Positions 13,422-21,919 of a stretch of DNA of 22,287 nucleotides are shown in pieces; the first letter of the stretch is position 1; each line of letters opens with the position of its first letter. The stretch covers positions 1 to 22,287 of the forward strand of contig CAUZOL010000078.1 in assembly GCA_963581435.1 (NCBI GenBank), read 5' to 3'. This DNA is from JABISG01 sp963581435 (GTDB lineage Bacteria; Planctomycetota; Planctomycetia; Planctomycetales; Planctomycetaceae). The notes beneath the pieces are model-generated. The model searched no databases and was not told the origin of the DNA. It saw nothing but the letters and a program-made list of their open reading frames with translations. The position numbers and the translations under genes are program-made.

Positions 13422-14873
13422 GTGACCGACAGCAGCGACAACCCGCACGACGGGTACAAAAACCCACTCATCACCCGGTATGCGTCGGCTGAGATGAGCC
13501 GCGTATGGTCGGCACAGAAAAAACACTCCACGTGGCGTCGATTGTGGGTGGCATTGGCTGAATCGCAGCACGAACTGGGACTCGACATTTCATCGGCGCA
13601 AGTGGAAGAGCTGCGCGGTGCGATCGACGACATCGACTTCGATGTGGCCGACCGATACGAACACGAATTGCGGCACGATGTAATGGCGCACGTACACGCC
13701 TATCGTGATCGCTGTCCGCAGGCGGGGGGAATCATTCACCTCGGCGCGACCAGCTGCTACGTCACCGACAACACCGATCTGATTCTGCTCGCCGAAAGTC
13801 TGCGGTTGATTCGCGGCCGATTGGTGTTGGTGATCGATCAACTCGCCAATTTTGCGGTTGAGCAACGCGACTTGGCTTGCCTTGGTTTCACCCACCTGCA
13901 ACCGGCACAGCCGACGACAGTGGGCAAGCGGGCAACACTGTGGTGCTACGATCTGGTACTCGATCTGGAAGAACTCGAACATCGCATCGAGAGCTTGCGG
14001 TTTCGCGGCGTCAAAGGAACCACCGGCACACAAGCCACCTTCCTGCAGTTGTTCGATGGCGACCACGAAAAGGTCGATGCGCTCGATAAACTCGTCGCCG
14101 AAAAGATGGGTTTCGCCGACCGTTACGCAGTGACCGGTCAGACGTATTCGCGAAAGATCGATGCCCAAGTGCTGGCATCGTTGAGCGGAATTGGACAATC
14201 GGCCCACAAGGCGGGTTCGGATATCAGGCTGCTGCAGAACCGCAAGGAACTCGAAGAACCGTTCGGAAAGAAACAGATCGGCTCATCGGCGATGGCGTAC
14301 AAAAGAAACCCGATGCGGGCGGAACGCATGTGTGCGCTGTCTCGTTTTGCGATCAGCCTTACGGCGAATGCGGATCAGACGATGGCAACTCAGTGGATGG
14401 AACGCACACTGGACGACAGTGCCAACCGCCGACTGTCGTTGCCGCAATCGTTTCTGGCAATCGACGCGGTGTTGATCCTTTACCGCAACATCGTCGATGG
14501 CATGGTGGTTTATCCCAAGGTAATCGAAAAGCACATCGCAGAAGAACTGCCGTTCATGGCGACGGAAGAGATTCTGATGGCAGGCGTTCGCGCGGGAGGG
14601 GACCGCCAGGAATTACACGAGGGCATTCGTGTCCACAGTCAAGAAGCGAGCGAGCAAGTCAAACAGCATGGGAAGCCGAACGATCTGATCGAACGATTAC
14701 GTGGCGATGCGGCGTTTGCCGGAATCGATCTCGACGACGCATTGGACGTTAGCCGTTACATCGGCCGCGCACCGGAACAGGTCGATGCATTCATCAGCGA
14801 TATTGTGACGCCGATTCGCGAACGCTACGCCGACGATTTGGATAGGAATAGCGGCGGTGAAGTCCGAGTTTGA
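13422..14873 (+). CDS. purB: Adenylosuccinate lyase (animal-type)
   Basis: Fumarase/aspartase superfamily enzyme of purine biosynthesis, which splits fumarate from SAICAR and from adenylosuccinate; cytosolic homotetramer. Length 483 residues. Seen: GIIHLGATSCYVTDNTDL, GFTHLQPAQPTTVGKR, FRGVKGTTGTQATFLQLF, and the superfamily signature at about residue 287, GSSAMAYKRNPMRAER, followed by WMERTLDDSANRR and VVYPKVIEKHIAEELPFMAT. These segments resemble the human/animal enzyme more than the compact 430-residue Bacillus type. The signature loop has Ala where Pro is usual (SSAMPYKRNP). The start is GTG 13422; no good ribosome binding site is visible and no in-frame ATG lies before the conserved region. 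It is convergent with the next minus-strand gene. Confidence 0.93.
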   Translation: MTDSSDNPHDGYKNPLITRYASAEMSRVWSAQKKHSTWRRLWVALAESQHELGLDISSAQVEELRGAIDDIDFDVADRYEHELRHDVMAHVHAYRDRCPQAGGIIHLGATSCYVTDNTDLILLAESLRLIRGRLVLVIDQLANFAVEQRDLACLGFTHLQPAQPTTVGKRATLWCYDLVLDLEELEHRIESLRFRGVKGTTGTQATFLQLFDGDHEKVDALDKLVAEKMGFADRYAVTGQTYSRKIDAQVLASLSGIGQSAHKAGSDIRLLQNRKELEEPFGKKQIGSSAMAYKRNPMRAERMCALSRFAISLTANADQTMATQWMERTLDDSANRRLSLPQSFLAIDAVLILYRNIVDGMVVYPKVIEKHIAEELPFMATEEILMAGVRAGGDRQELHEGIRVHSQEASEQVKQHGKPNDLIERLRGDAAFAGIDLDDALDVSRYIGRAPEQVDAFISDIVTPIRERYADDLDRNSGGEVRV

Positions 14874-14882
14874 CCCATCAGT

Positions 14883-14937
14883 TCGCTTGCGGTTTCGCAG
14901 CGTCGAACCTTTCCAGCGACCGCGAAACCTCAAGCGA
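14883..14937. terminator. Hairpin between convergent genes, possible bidirectional terminator
   Basis: Arms 14883-14898 and 14922-14937 are inverted copies of 16 bases with one mismatch, separated by 23 bases. It lies in the 101-bp gap between the stops of the convergent adenylosuccinate lyase and squalene-repeat genes. No clear T-run follows the stem, so it may instead be another dispersed palindrome. Confidence 0.4.
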
Positions 14938-14974
14938 TGTTTCGTCGATCGGTACGACCGGGTTACTTTTTGTC

Positions 14975-16114
14975 CTAATTCTTCGGCTGGCAGTAACTCA
15001 GTGCGAGTAACGAGTAGGCGGTTGCCAGGTTGGGATCGCCTTCGTACCAGCGGTCGGCCTTGTTGACCCAACTGCCGTTCTCTTTCTGCAACGCGGCCAA
15101 TTGCTCGGTCAGTTCCTTTCGCCAATCGTGGTTCACGCTTTTCGCGTCTTCCAGTTCGTCGATCGCGAGCGCGTCGAGTGTTTTGGCGAATGTGTGAAAA
15201 TAATAATAGAGACCCTGCTGGCCCAAACCGGGATTGGTTTTGACAGTGTAGAATTTGCGAATCCAATTCGAAGCGGCCTTCACGCGTGGGTCGTCCTCTT
15301 TCAGGCCGGCGTAAATCATGCTCTTCAATCCGGCATACGTCATGCTGCCGTACGACCGCAAACCGCCGTTGGACGTCAGCCCGGCTTGCGATGTCCCGCC
15401 AGCTGCGGGCGTGTAATAGAATCCGCCGTCGTTCACCCGCGCTGCAAACTTCGTGTTGTTGTGTTCGGTTTCGAGGTTCTGTGCGCGGGAGACAAATTTC
15501 AATGCTTTTTGTAGTGTTGGATCATCCGGCTTCACGCTCGCCTTCTTCAATGCCTCGATAAGAAACTGCGTGTTCGAGAGATCGGGCCGCTGGTGTTTGC
15601 CGTATCCCGCTCCACCGTAGGCCGTGTCGGTACTTTCGAGCCCTTCCCCTTCGTCCCATTGCAGGCCGCGGAGAAACGTGACGGCTTTGTCGATTGTCGA
15701 TTTGTACTTCTTCGCGTCGGCGGCTTTGAAGGCCATCAGCGAGATGCAGGTTTCGTAGTTGCGGTGATTGCTTTTGCTGTCGTAGATTCCGCCGTCTTTC
15801 TGGATGAACCCTTCCAGGTGCTTGATCGCCGCAGCAACCGTAGGATCGTTAGCAGGCAATCCCGATTCCAGCAACGACGACACCACCAACGCCGTAATCC
15901 CCGGCGCATTCGGAGCAGTCCAACTTCCGTCGTCTCGTTGAGTTGTCCGCAGAAAATCGATTGCCTGCGAGCGGGTCCTTGTCAGCAGTTTGGCATCGGG
16001 GCCAATACGCGACGGGCTATCGGCCGCGACAACGTTGGTCGCCAGAAGCAAACCGCCAACAAAAAGCAACAAGGCAAAACGGGCCGACATGCTGTGGCAG
16101 ATGGTCTTGCGCAT
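14975..16114 (-). CDS. Secreted prenyltransferase/squalene-cyclase-repeat protein
   Basis: Exported alpha/alpha-barrel protein of 379 residues. A signal peptide is visible (MRKTICHSMSARFALLLFVG..., cleavage near VVA-AD). Several QW-like repeats follow: TTQRDDGSWTAPN, IQKDGGIYDSKSN, AYGGAGYGKHQR, VNDGGFYYTPAAGG and LQKENGSWVNKADRW. The DxDD protonation motif of squalene-hopene cyclases is not visible and the length is about 60% of theirs, so it is probably a non-cyclase repeat protein of the kind common in planctomycetes. ATG 16114 has AAAGG seven bases upstream. The same frame stays open further upstream into the DUF1559 gene, but that part lacks any signal peptide or homology. It lies 119 bp downstream of the pseudopilin gene, same strand. 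Function unknown. Confidence 0.82.
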   Translation of the reverse strand: MRKTICHSMSARFALLLFVGGLLLATNVVAADSPSRIGPDAKLLTRTRSQAIDFLRTTQRDDGSWTAPNAPGITALVVSSLLESGLPANDPTVAAAIKHLEGFIQKDGGIYDSKSNHRNYETCISLMAFKAADAKKYKSTIDKAVTFLRGLQWDEGEGLESTDTAYGGAGYGKHQRPDLSNTQFLIEALKKASVKPDDPTLQKALKFVSRAQNLETEHNNTKFAARVNDGGFYYTPAAGGTSQAGLTSNGGLRSYGSMTYAGLKSMIYAGLKEDDPRVKAASNWIRKFYTVKTNPGLGQQGLYYYFHTFAKTLDALAIDELEDAKSVNHDWRKELTEQLAALQKENGSWVNKADRWYEGDPNLATAYSLLALSYCQPKN

Positions 16115-16233
16115 TGGGTGACCTTTATTCAATTCATATCTAAATTCCGCATCGTTGCGTGCAAGATAGATCGCAACCGATCCTATTCTACACGTTTGGG
16201 GTAGCCCACGAAAACTCACTTCGGCTGTCGGCG

Positions 16234-17274
<1,041 letters not shown>

Positions 17275-17371
17275 CGTTTCTGAAAACTTTGGGTGGTGAA
17301 TAGGGCCGCGTCGCGGCAAACATTGGCTTGGCCGCAATACACAGACGACTGGCTCTCACTATCCATTATGC

Positions 17372-17397
17372 AATTTGCGTTCCGGTTGATGCAAATT
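17372..17397. promoter_or_regulatory. Inverted repeat, possible operator upstream of the DUF1559 gene
   Basis: AATTTGC (17372-17378) and GCAAATT (17391-17397) are perfect 7-bp inverted copies separated by 12 bases, about 100 bp before the DUF1559 start. On the minus strand CATAAT at 17366-17371 lies directly downstream of it, like a -10 element. Size and position fit a dimeric regulator site, but there is no independent support. Confidence 0.2.
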
Positions 17398-17573
17398 ACG
17401 CGTCCTGCTGCTGTGGGCAGTACGACTTTGGTTATCGACAGCGTCTGCGACGGTTTTCTGTCCGCCAGTGGACAGCTCTTGTTCGATGTCCATCCCCCTG
17501 GTGTTACCAGCCCGCCGCGCAAGTTTTGAAGTTGCGGACTTGACTTGACGGGAGACAACAAACCCAAGGATAT

Positions 17574-17644
17574 AAGCCTGAAGCGCAAGCGAAGGAGCTT
17601 GCTGGCGCCGCCCTGGAACCATCCTTCGCTTGCGCTTCAGGCTT
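17574..17644. repeat. Perfect 23-bp inverted repeat, REP-like
   Basis: Arms 17574-17596 and 17622-17644 are perfect inverted copies of 23 bases with a 25-base loop. The core (GAAGCGCAAGCGAAGG) is typical of dispersed intergenic palindromes rather than of a gene-specific site. It lies in the large non-coding region between divergent genes, so it cannot simply be a terminator of a neighbouring operon. Confidence 0.75.
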
Positions 17645-17881
17645 CGATAAACGGGGGCTTTTAGTCCTTTTTTCAATCTGAACACGAAACTTCGCAACTT
17701 CAAAAAGCGCAAGCCAGGGTTGAAACCGTACGAACCAGCATCCGAAACCCTTGCTCGCGCTGCAGGCTGGTGTCGCAGTGATCTCGTTGCTTCTGTAACA
17801 ATTCTCACACGTTATGGCAGCCGTCGATTCGATCCTGTAAGCTAATCACATCCGATCACATGGTTCTGGTTGCGGTTCGAC

Positions 17882-18757
17882 ATGTCCCGAAGCATCTCAA
17901 CTTCCAATGCGTCAGCCGAAGAAATCGGCCTCGACCTGAAAATCGAGACGCCCGAGAACGTCAAACTGACCTACCAGCTGGCCGGCCCGGCAATCCGTCT
18001 CGGCGCGTACATGATCGATTGGGGCATCCGCGCGTTCGTGCTGACGATTATCTTTCTCTTTGTCGGCTGTGCAGGCATCATGCTGCCGGGAACGGCGATG
18101 GGGATTGCGACAATCTCGATGTTCGTGATGGAATGGTGCTACTTCATCATCGCAGAGGGATTCTTCCGTGGAAAAACCATCGGTAAGCATGCACTCGGCC
18201 TGCGTGTCATCCACGATCAAGGACACCCGCTCACCTTCTGGGGGTCGATGATCAGAAACCTGTTGCGTGGCATCGACTGCATGCCCCTTTACGGTCCGGC
18301 TCTTATTTCAATGGTGCTCACCCAGCGGTTGCAGCGACTGGGTGATCTGGTCGCCGGGACGGTTGTCATCTCAGAACGCCGTGTCAAGCTGCCGCGCGAG
18401 CCGATCATTCTCGAAAAAATCGAACCGCTGCCACGGCAGGAACTAGGCAGCTACGTGCCGGAACGGGGGACGTTGTCGTTGATTGAAGATTTTCTAACGC
18501 GGCGACACGTGCTGTCGCACGAACGCGGACATGCGATGGTCGCCCCGTTGGCACGCGTACTCGCCAAGCGATTGCGTTTTCAGGGGGATCCCGATCTCCC
18601 ACTGCAATTTCCCATGGCATTTCTCGCCCGGTTGTATGTCACCTTCCTGCAGCGGGACGATGAAGAAGACGAAGACCAAATCGACTGGAAACCCAAACGC
18701 AAACGACAGAGGAAATCGCGGCGGCCACGACAACGTCAAACGGCAAGTGACTGGTAA
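17882..18757 (+). CDS. RDD family membrane protein
   Basis: Integral membrane protein of 291 residues. The RDD signature appears as IRLGAYMIDWGIRAF (about 38-52) in the first helix, with two further helices (VLTIIFLFVGCAGIMLPG and about 85-105), then GKTIGKHALGLRVIHDQG and a re-entrant/helix region ending LGDLVAGTVVISERR. The C-terminal third is soluble; it ends in an acidic stretch (DDEEDEDQ) and then a very basic one (KPKRKRQRKSRRPRQRQ). ATG 17882 is chosen over an in-frame TTG at 17870. It leads the plus-strand operon with SpoIIM-like, membrane, DUF4129 and DUF4350 genes, an association known in several phyla. Biochemical role unknown. Confidence 0.88.
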   Translation: MSRSISTSNASAEEIGLDLKIETPENVKLTYQLAGPAIRLGAYMIDWGIRAFVLTIIFLFVGCAGIMLPGTAMGIATISMFVMEWCYFIIAEGFFRGKTIGKHALGLRVIHDQGHPLTFWGSMIRNLLRGIDCMPLYGPALISMVLTQRLQRLGDLVAGTVVISERRVKLPREPIILEKIEPLPRQELGSYVPERGTLSLIEDFLTRRHVLSHERGHAMVAPLARVLAKRLRFQGDPDLPLQFPMAFLARLYVTFLQRDDEEDEDQIDWKPKRKRQRKSRRPRQRQTASDW

Positions 18758-18794
18758 AATTCGGAACAAAATCGAGATTTGGCGTGTCATCATC

Positions 18795-18820
18795 ACGCCC
18801 CGCAAGCGGGGCGGCCAAAT
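18795..18820. repeat. Solo CCCCGC/GCGGGG hairpin repeat
   Basis: These 26 bases are identical to 3890-3915, the right half of the palindromic element between the HflC-like and HflK-like genes. They form a hairpin CGCCCCGC-AA-GCGGGGCG followed by GCCAAAT. The repeat lies in the 84-bp gap between the RDD and SpoIIM genes, directly before a TTTTGACT tandem leader. Confidence 0.8.
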
Positions 18821-18823
18821 GCT

Positions 18824-18838
18824 TTTGACTTTTGACTC
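18824..18838 (+). repeat. TTTTGACT tandem leader before the SpoIIM-like gene
   Basis: Two tandem copies of TTTTGACT (the first lacking no base of the TTTGACT core) end four bases before ATG 18842. No Shine-Dalgarno sequence is visible, so this is the 5' leader of the SpoIIM-like gene. Similar low-complexity leaders precede two other starts in the window. Confidence 0.5.
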
Positions 18839-18841
18839 ACC

Positions 18842-19816
18842 ATGAATAAGCGACAATTCGTTAAACAACGCAAACCGGCGTGGAAGCGATTCGAGAAACT
18901 CGTCAATCGGTCCGCGACATCCAAGTTGCGACCGAAAGAGGCGGCCCAGCTTTCGACGCTGTTGCGAGAATTGTCAAACGATTTGGCCATTGTCCGCTCG
19001 CGCGAATGGGGACAACAATTGGAGAGCTACCTGAACCACCTCGTCGGTCGCGGACACAATCGGTTTTATCGTGCTCCGTCGGGAAATCTGGCCCACGCAA
19101 TTCGGTTTGCTACGGTCGATTACCCACGTTTATTCCGCAAACACATCATGTTCTTTTATACTGCGGCCGCGCTATTTTTCGTTCCGTTGGTCATCTCATG
19201 GGCGGTAGTTCAATTTAACCCCCAACTGGCCTCTCGAGTGCTGCCAAATGAAACACTCGAACAATACGACAAGATGTACGACCACGATGCCGATGAGTCC
19301 GTCTCCGATGAGTCCGCCATCGCCGCCTTTGCCGACCAACGGATTGGCATGGCCGGCTTTTACGTCTTGAATAACGTAGGCATTGCGCTGCGGGCATTTG
19401 TGTCCGGCATCCTGATGGGAGGCATCACCGTTTACGTGTTGTTGTCCAACGGAATCTCCATCGGGGCAACCGCTGGGTATATGGTTGCCATGGGACACGG
19501 CAGGACATTTACCAGCTTTGTGATATCACACGGGTCGTTCGAGCTGACGGCGATTGCGATCTCCGGTGGAGCGGGGTTGATGCTGGGCAATGCGATCGTG
19601 CACCCCGGACAGCGCACGCGAAAAGAAGCGCTGCGTGTGCAGGGACTGGATGCCGTCAAGATTGCATTCGGCGCAGCGGTAATGTTGTTCATTGCTGCCG
19701 GCATCGAGGCGTTCTGGTCACCGGCTCCGATCCCGGCGATCTTCAAATACATTGTCGGCGCCACGTTGTGGGTGGTGGTCTATCTCTATCTGTTTGTTGC
19801 GGGGAGGGGAGAATGA
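18842..19816 (+). CDS. SpoIIM-like (stage II sporulation protein M family) membrane protein
   Basis: Multi-pass membrane protein of 324 residues. After a basic cytoplasmic N-terminus (about 1-100) come roughly five to six helices. The family core is seen in GFYVLNNVGIALRAFVSGIL, then GGITVYVLLSNGISIG and SHGSFELTAIAISGGAGLML, matching the DUF95/SpoIIM pattern of N-N in a helix and H-G-x-x-E-L. The organism need not sporulate: SpoIIM-like proteins beside RDD, DUF4129, MoxR and DUF58 genes are widespread in non-sporulating bacteria. The start is ATG 18842 with a TTTTGACT leader. The next gene's ATG overlaps its TGA (ATGA at 19813-19816), so translation is probably coupled. Confidence 0.88.
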   Translation: MNKRQFVKQRKPAWKRFEKLVNRSATSKLRPKEAAQLSTLLRELSNDLAIVRSREWGQQLESYLNHLVGRGHNRFYRAPSGNLAHAIRFATVDYPRLFRKHIMFFYTAAALFFVPLVISWAVVQFNPQLASRVLPNETLEQYDKMYDHDADESVSDESAIAAFADQRIGMAGFYVLNNVGIALRAFVSGILMGGITVYVLLSNGISIGATAGYMVAMGHGRTFTSFVISHGSFELTAIAISGGAGLMLGNAIVHPGQRTRKEALRVQGLDAVKIAFGAAVMLFIAAGIEAFWSPAPIPAIFKYIVGATLWVVVYLYLFVAGRGE

Positions 19817-20892
19817 ACGATCGCCCCGCCACCGTCCCCTTCACCCCGCGGACGACAACCAATTGCCTCGATTTGGCTGTGATGTATTGCGGCCGTCAAA
19901 TGCCGACGTTTTTGACGTTGTGGAGCTGCGCAGCCGTGCCGAGTTGTGCACTGGTTTACGTGTTGACGTTTTACTACGAATTTGACCTGCGATTGCCGAT
20001 TCTGGTCATGTATGCAGCGACTGCGATACTAGGCGGCTGGTTAACTGCCGCGGTGACTCCCGGCATTTTCCACCAGTTGGCTGTGGCAGGCGACGCAGAG
20101 GAGTCAGACGATTCGCCCTCCTCATCGCTACCGGGACAGTACCTGACATTCGCCGCATTCCTGTTGGGCGGAGGGTTATTGGCATTACTGTTAAGTCCCG
20201 TCTCCTCGTTGGCAGGCATTCGCGATGAGCTGAGTCTGCTGGCAAGCGTGCTGCTTGGCATTGTGCTTTACGTGCGGGCCTTGCTGTTTTTGTGGGAACG
20301 CGGCAACCGAAAAATCCGTGTGAGTCGGCCGGTGATTTCCGCAATCGGTATGCGAATAGCAGTCGGTTTCGCGCCCATTGTTTGCCTGCTGTTCGCCAAT
20401 GGCTGGACTATCTTCCTAGCGGTAATATTCGCTGTTGTTCCCGGAATTCCGCTGGCGGCACGATACGGATTCGTGGCGGAGAGGGCGTGTCTCACTCAAC
20501 TTTCCCGTCGCCTGCATCATCGTGGGACCGACGAACTGATCAAGTCGGAATTGGGTGATTTGTTCCTGCGGCTCTGCGGAATCGGCATGTTCTTTTGCTT
20601 GTTGTGGGCGGTTCTGTTCTTCACTCTCGACGTCTTGTGCAGTCTGTTGTTTCAGACCGATATTCTGCTCGGAAAGCTGGGCGAACTCGACATTTTCAGC
20701 GAGCAGTTCTGGGCGTTCATGGCAACCGATCCGCTGTTGTTGACAACATTGACCGGCACCGCACTTTTGGCATATCCCTTCGTGCGAATTGCGTGGTTTC
20801 TGTGTTATATTGATCTGCGTGTTCGCCGCGACTGCTGGGATCTGGAACTCAGCCTTTCGCGGGAAGCAGCCCGTTTGAAGGAAACCGCATGA
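19813..20892 (+). CDS. Unrecognised multi-pass membrane protein in the SpoIIM/DUF4129 operon
   Basis: I do not recognise this 359-residue protein. It has about seven to eight hydrophobic segments, including LPILVMYAATAILGGWLTAA, YLTFAAFLLGGGLLALLL, LSLLASVLLGIVLYVRALLF, MRIAVGFAPIVCLLF, WTIFLAVIFAVVPGIPLAA, MFFCLLWAVLFFTLDVLCSL and LLTTLTGTALLAYPFVRIAW. Between them are short charged loops and a Ser/Asp-rich loop (about 96-107). ATG 19813 has a strong GGGGAGGGGAGA ribosome binding region and overlaps the SpoIIM stop; its own stop overlaps the next start as ATGA (20889-20892). The C-terminal RIAWFLCYIDLRVRRDCWDL resembles the end of membrane proteins found next to DUF4129 genes. A role in the same envelope complex is inferred from the tight coupling. 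Confidence 0.8.
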   Translation: MNDRPATVPFTPRTTTNCLDLAVMYCGRQMPTFLTLWSCAAVPSCALVYVLTFYYEFDLRLPILVMYAATAILGGWLTAAVTPGIFHQLAVAGDAEESDDSPSSSLPGQYLTFAAFLLGGGLLALLLSPVSSLAGIRDELSLLASVLLGIVLYVRALLFLWERGNRKIRVSRPVISAIGMRIAVGFAPIVCLLFANGWTIFLAVIFAVVPGIPLAARYGFVAERACLTQLSRRLHHRGTDELIKSELGDLFLRLCGIGMFFCLLWAVLFFTLDVLCSLLFQTDILLGKLGELDIFSEQFWAFMATDPLLLTTLTGTALLAYPFVRIAWFLCYIDLRVRRDCWDLELSLSREAARLKETA

Positions 20893-21875
20893 AGTCGGCT
20901 CTGCAATACGCGCCACTGCGGATGACATGCTGCGTCATCGCTGCGCTGGCATTTGCCGTTAACGGCGCGGTTGCCTCGGCCCAGCAATCGCCCCGCTATG
21001 CCGCTTCTCGGTCGCGAGAGATTCGACAGTCGGCGGAGAAGGTTCTGTCTTCGCCCGAGTTCAAAGGGTTCAAACGGCTGGAACGTGGCAACAGCCCGTT
21101 CGGGTCAAATGGCAGTGGGGGACCAAACGGCGGGGGAAGTGGAGGTTCAACCGGAAACGGTAGCAGCGGCCAAAACGGAACGACGGGAAACAGTCAAGGA
21201 GGGCAAACGTCAAACGGCTCAGCCGGATCAAATGGCGGCAACGGAGCGTCCGGTGGAAACGGCGGATCAGGAAATGGAGCGGGAGCATCGGGTGGGAGTC
21301 CACCATCCGGCGGCGGTGGCAGCGTTCCCTCGTCCCCCTCGTCCTCTTCACTTCCATCCTATTCTGCACCGGCCGGTTTGGGAGCGATATTGCAACTTTT
21401 CGCATGGTTGATGCTAATCATCGTGGCTGGCGTGATCATTTTTCTCATCGTGATGGCAATCAAGAATTATGACGGCGGCAACAGAACCACCGAACTCACC
21501 GGCAACGTGGAATTGCAGGGCGAGATCGAGCCGGAAAGCCCACCGGGGGAATTGCCGGTCGATGTGTATTTGGCCGAAGCCCGCAAGCTGGCCGCTGCCG
21601 GACAATACCGTGAGGCGATTGCCCAGATCCTGTTGGGTGCCATGAGCTACGCCGAGCGCGGCGGCCTGATTCGTTATCGGCGCGGCCTCACACATCGCGA
21701 TTACCTGCGAACGCTCCGTGGTGAAACAACGCAATTCGATGCGATGCGAACGATGGTCCGCGTCTACGAACCGCTCGGTTTCGGTCGACGCGTTCCCGCG
21801 AAAGAACATTTTGAAAAGTCAGTCTCCGGATACGAACAGGCGTTTCGAAACGCCCCGGACAAGCCGACGACCTGA
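20889..21875 (+). CDS. DUF4129-type membrane protein with Gly/Ser/Asn-rich linker
   Basis: Protein of 328 residues. A signal peptide (about 1-31, ending VASAQQ) leads to a short conserved segment (RSREIRQSAEKVLSSPEFKG, 41-60), typical of DUF4129 proteins. Residues about 67-158 are almost entirely Gly, Ser, Asn, Thr and Pro, a flexible linker. One helix (about 165-191) crosses the membrane. The C-terminal part (about 225-318) matches DUF4129: ARKLAAAGQYREAIAQILLG, RRGLTHRDYLRTL, and VYEPLGFGRRVPAKEHF. Likely topology: N-terminus outside, DUF4129 domain in the cytoplasm. Start and stop are ATGA-coupled to the gene before. By family context it works with SpoIIM-, RDD- and DUF4350-type partners; biochemical function unknown. 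Confidence 0.85.
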   Translation: MKSALQYAPLRMTCCVIAALAFAVNGAVASAQQSPRYAASRSREIRQSAEKVLSSPEFKGFKRLERGNSPFGSNGSGGPNGGGSGGSTGNGSSGQNGTTGNSQGGQTSNGSAGSNGGNGASGGNGGSGNGAGASGGSPPSGGGGSVPSSPSSSSLPSYSAPAGLGAILQLFAWLMLIIVAGVIIFLIVMAIKNYDGGNRTTELTGNVELQGEIEPESPPGELPVDVYLAEARKLAAAGQYREAIAQILLGAMSYAERGGLIRYRRGLTHRDYLRTLRGETTQFDAMRTMVRVYEPLGFGRRVPAKEHFEKSVSGYEQAFRNAPDKPTT

Positions 21876-21919
21876 TTCATAATTCGTAATTCACCATTCA
21901 TCCTTCATCACTCACCGCC
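21876..21919 (+). repeat. ATTC-rich repetitive leader before the DUF4350-type gene
   Basis: A run of near-repeats of ATTC/TTCAT/TTCAC units occupies the whole gap between the DUF4129-type stop and ATG 21920. It contains no visible ribosome binding site and resembles the low-complexity leaders before the HflK-like and SpoIIM-like genes. Confidence 0.45.

Larger units (their letters stand above)
17275..17881. other. 607-bp non-coding region between divergent genes
   Basis: Separates the minus-strand DUF1559 gene from the plus-strand RDD gene. I see no convincing gene here; open frames in it have no recognisable domains or signals. It holds an AATTTGC/GCAAATT inverted pair with a nearby CATAAT (minus strand) about 100 bp before the DUF1559 start, a 23-bp perfect inverted repeat (17574-17644), and a second GC-rich palindrome-like stretch (about 17705-17775). 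Promoters for both flanking genes must lie here, but I cannot place them firmly. Confidence 0.6.

Noticed and set aside
14975..16114. Squalene-hopene cyclase
   Set aside because: No DxDD motif visible, a signal peptide is present, and the protein is far shorter than true cyclases.
17293..17808. Open frames on both strands in the 607-bp intergenic region
   Set aside because: They overlap palindromic repeats and lack start signals or recognisable protein features.
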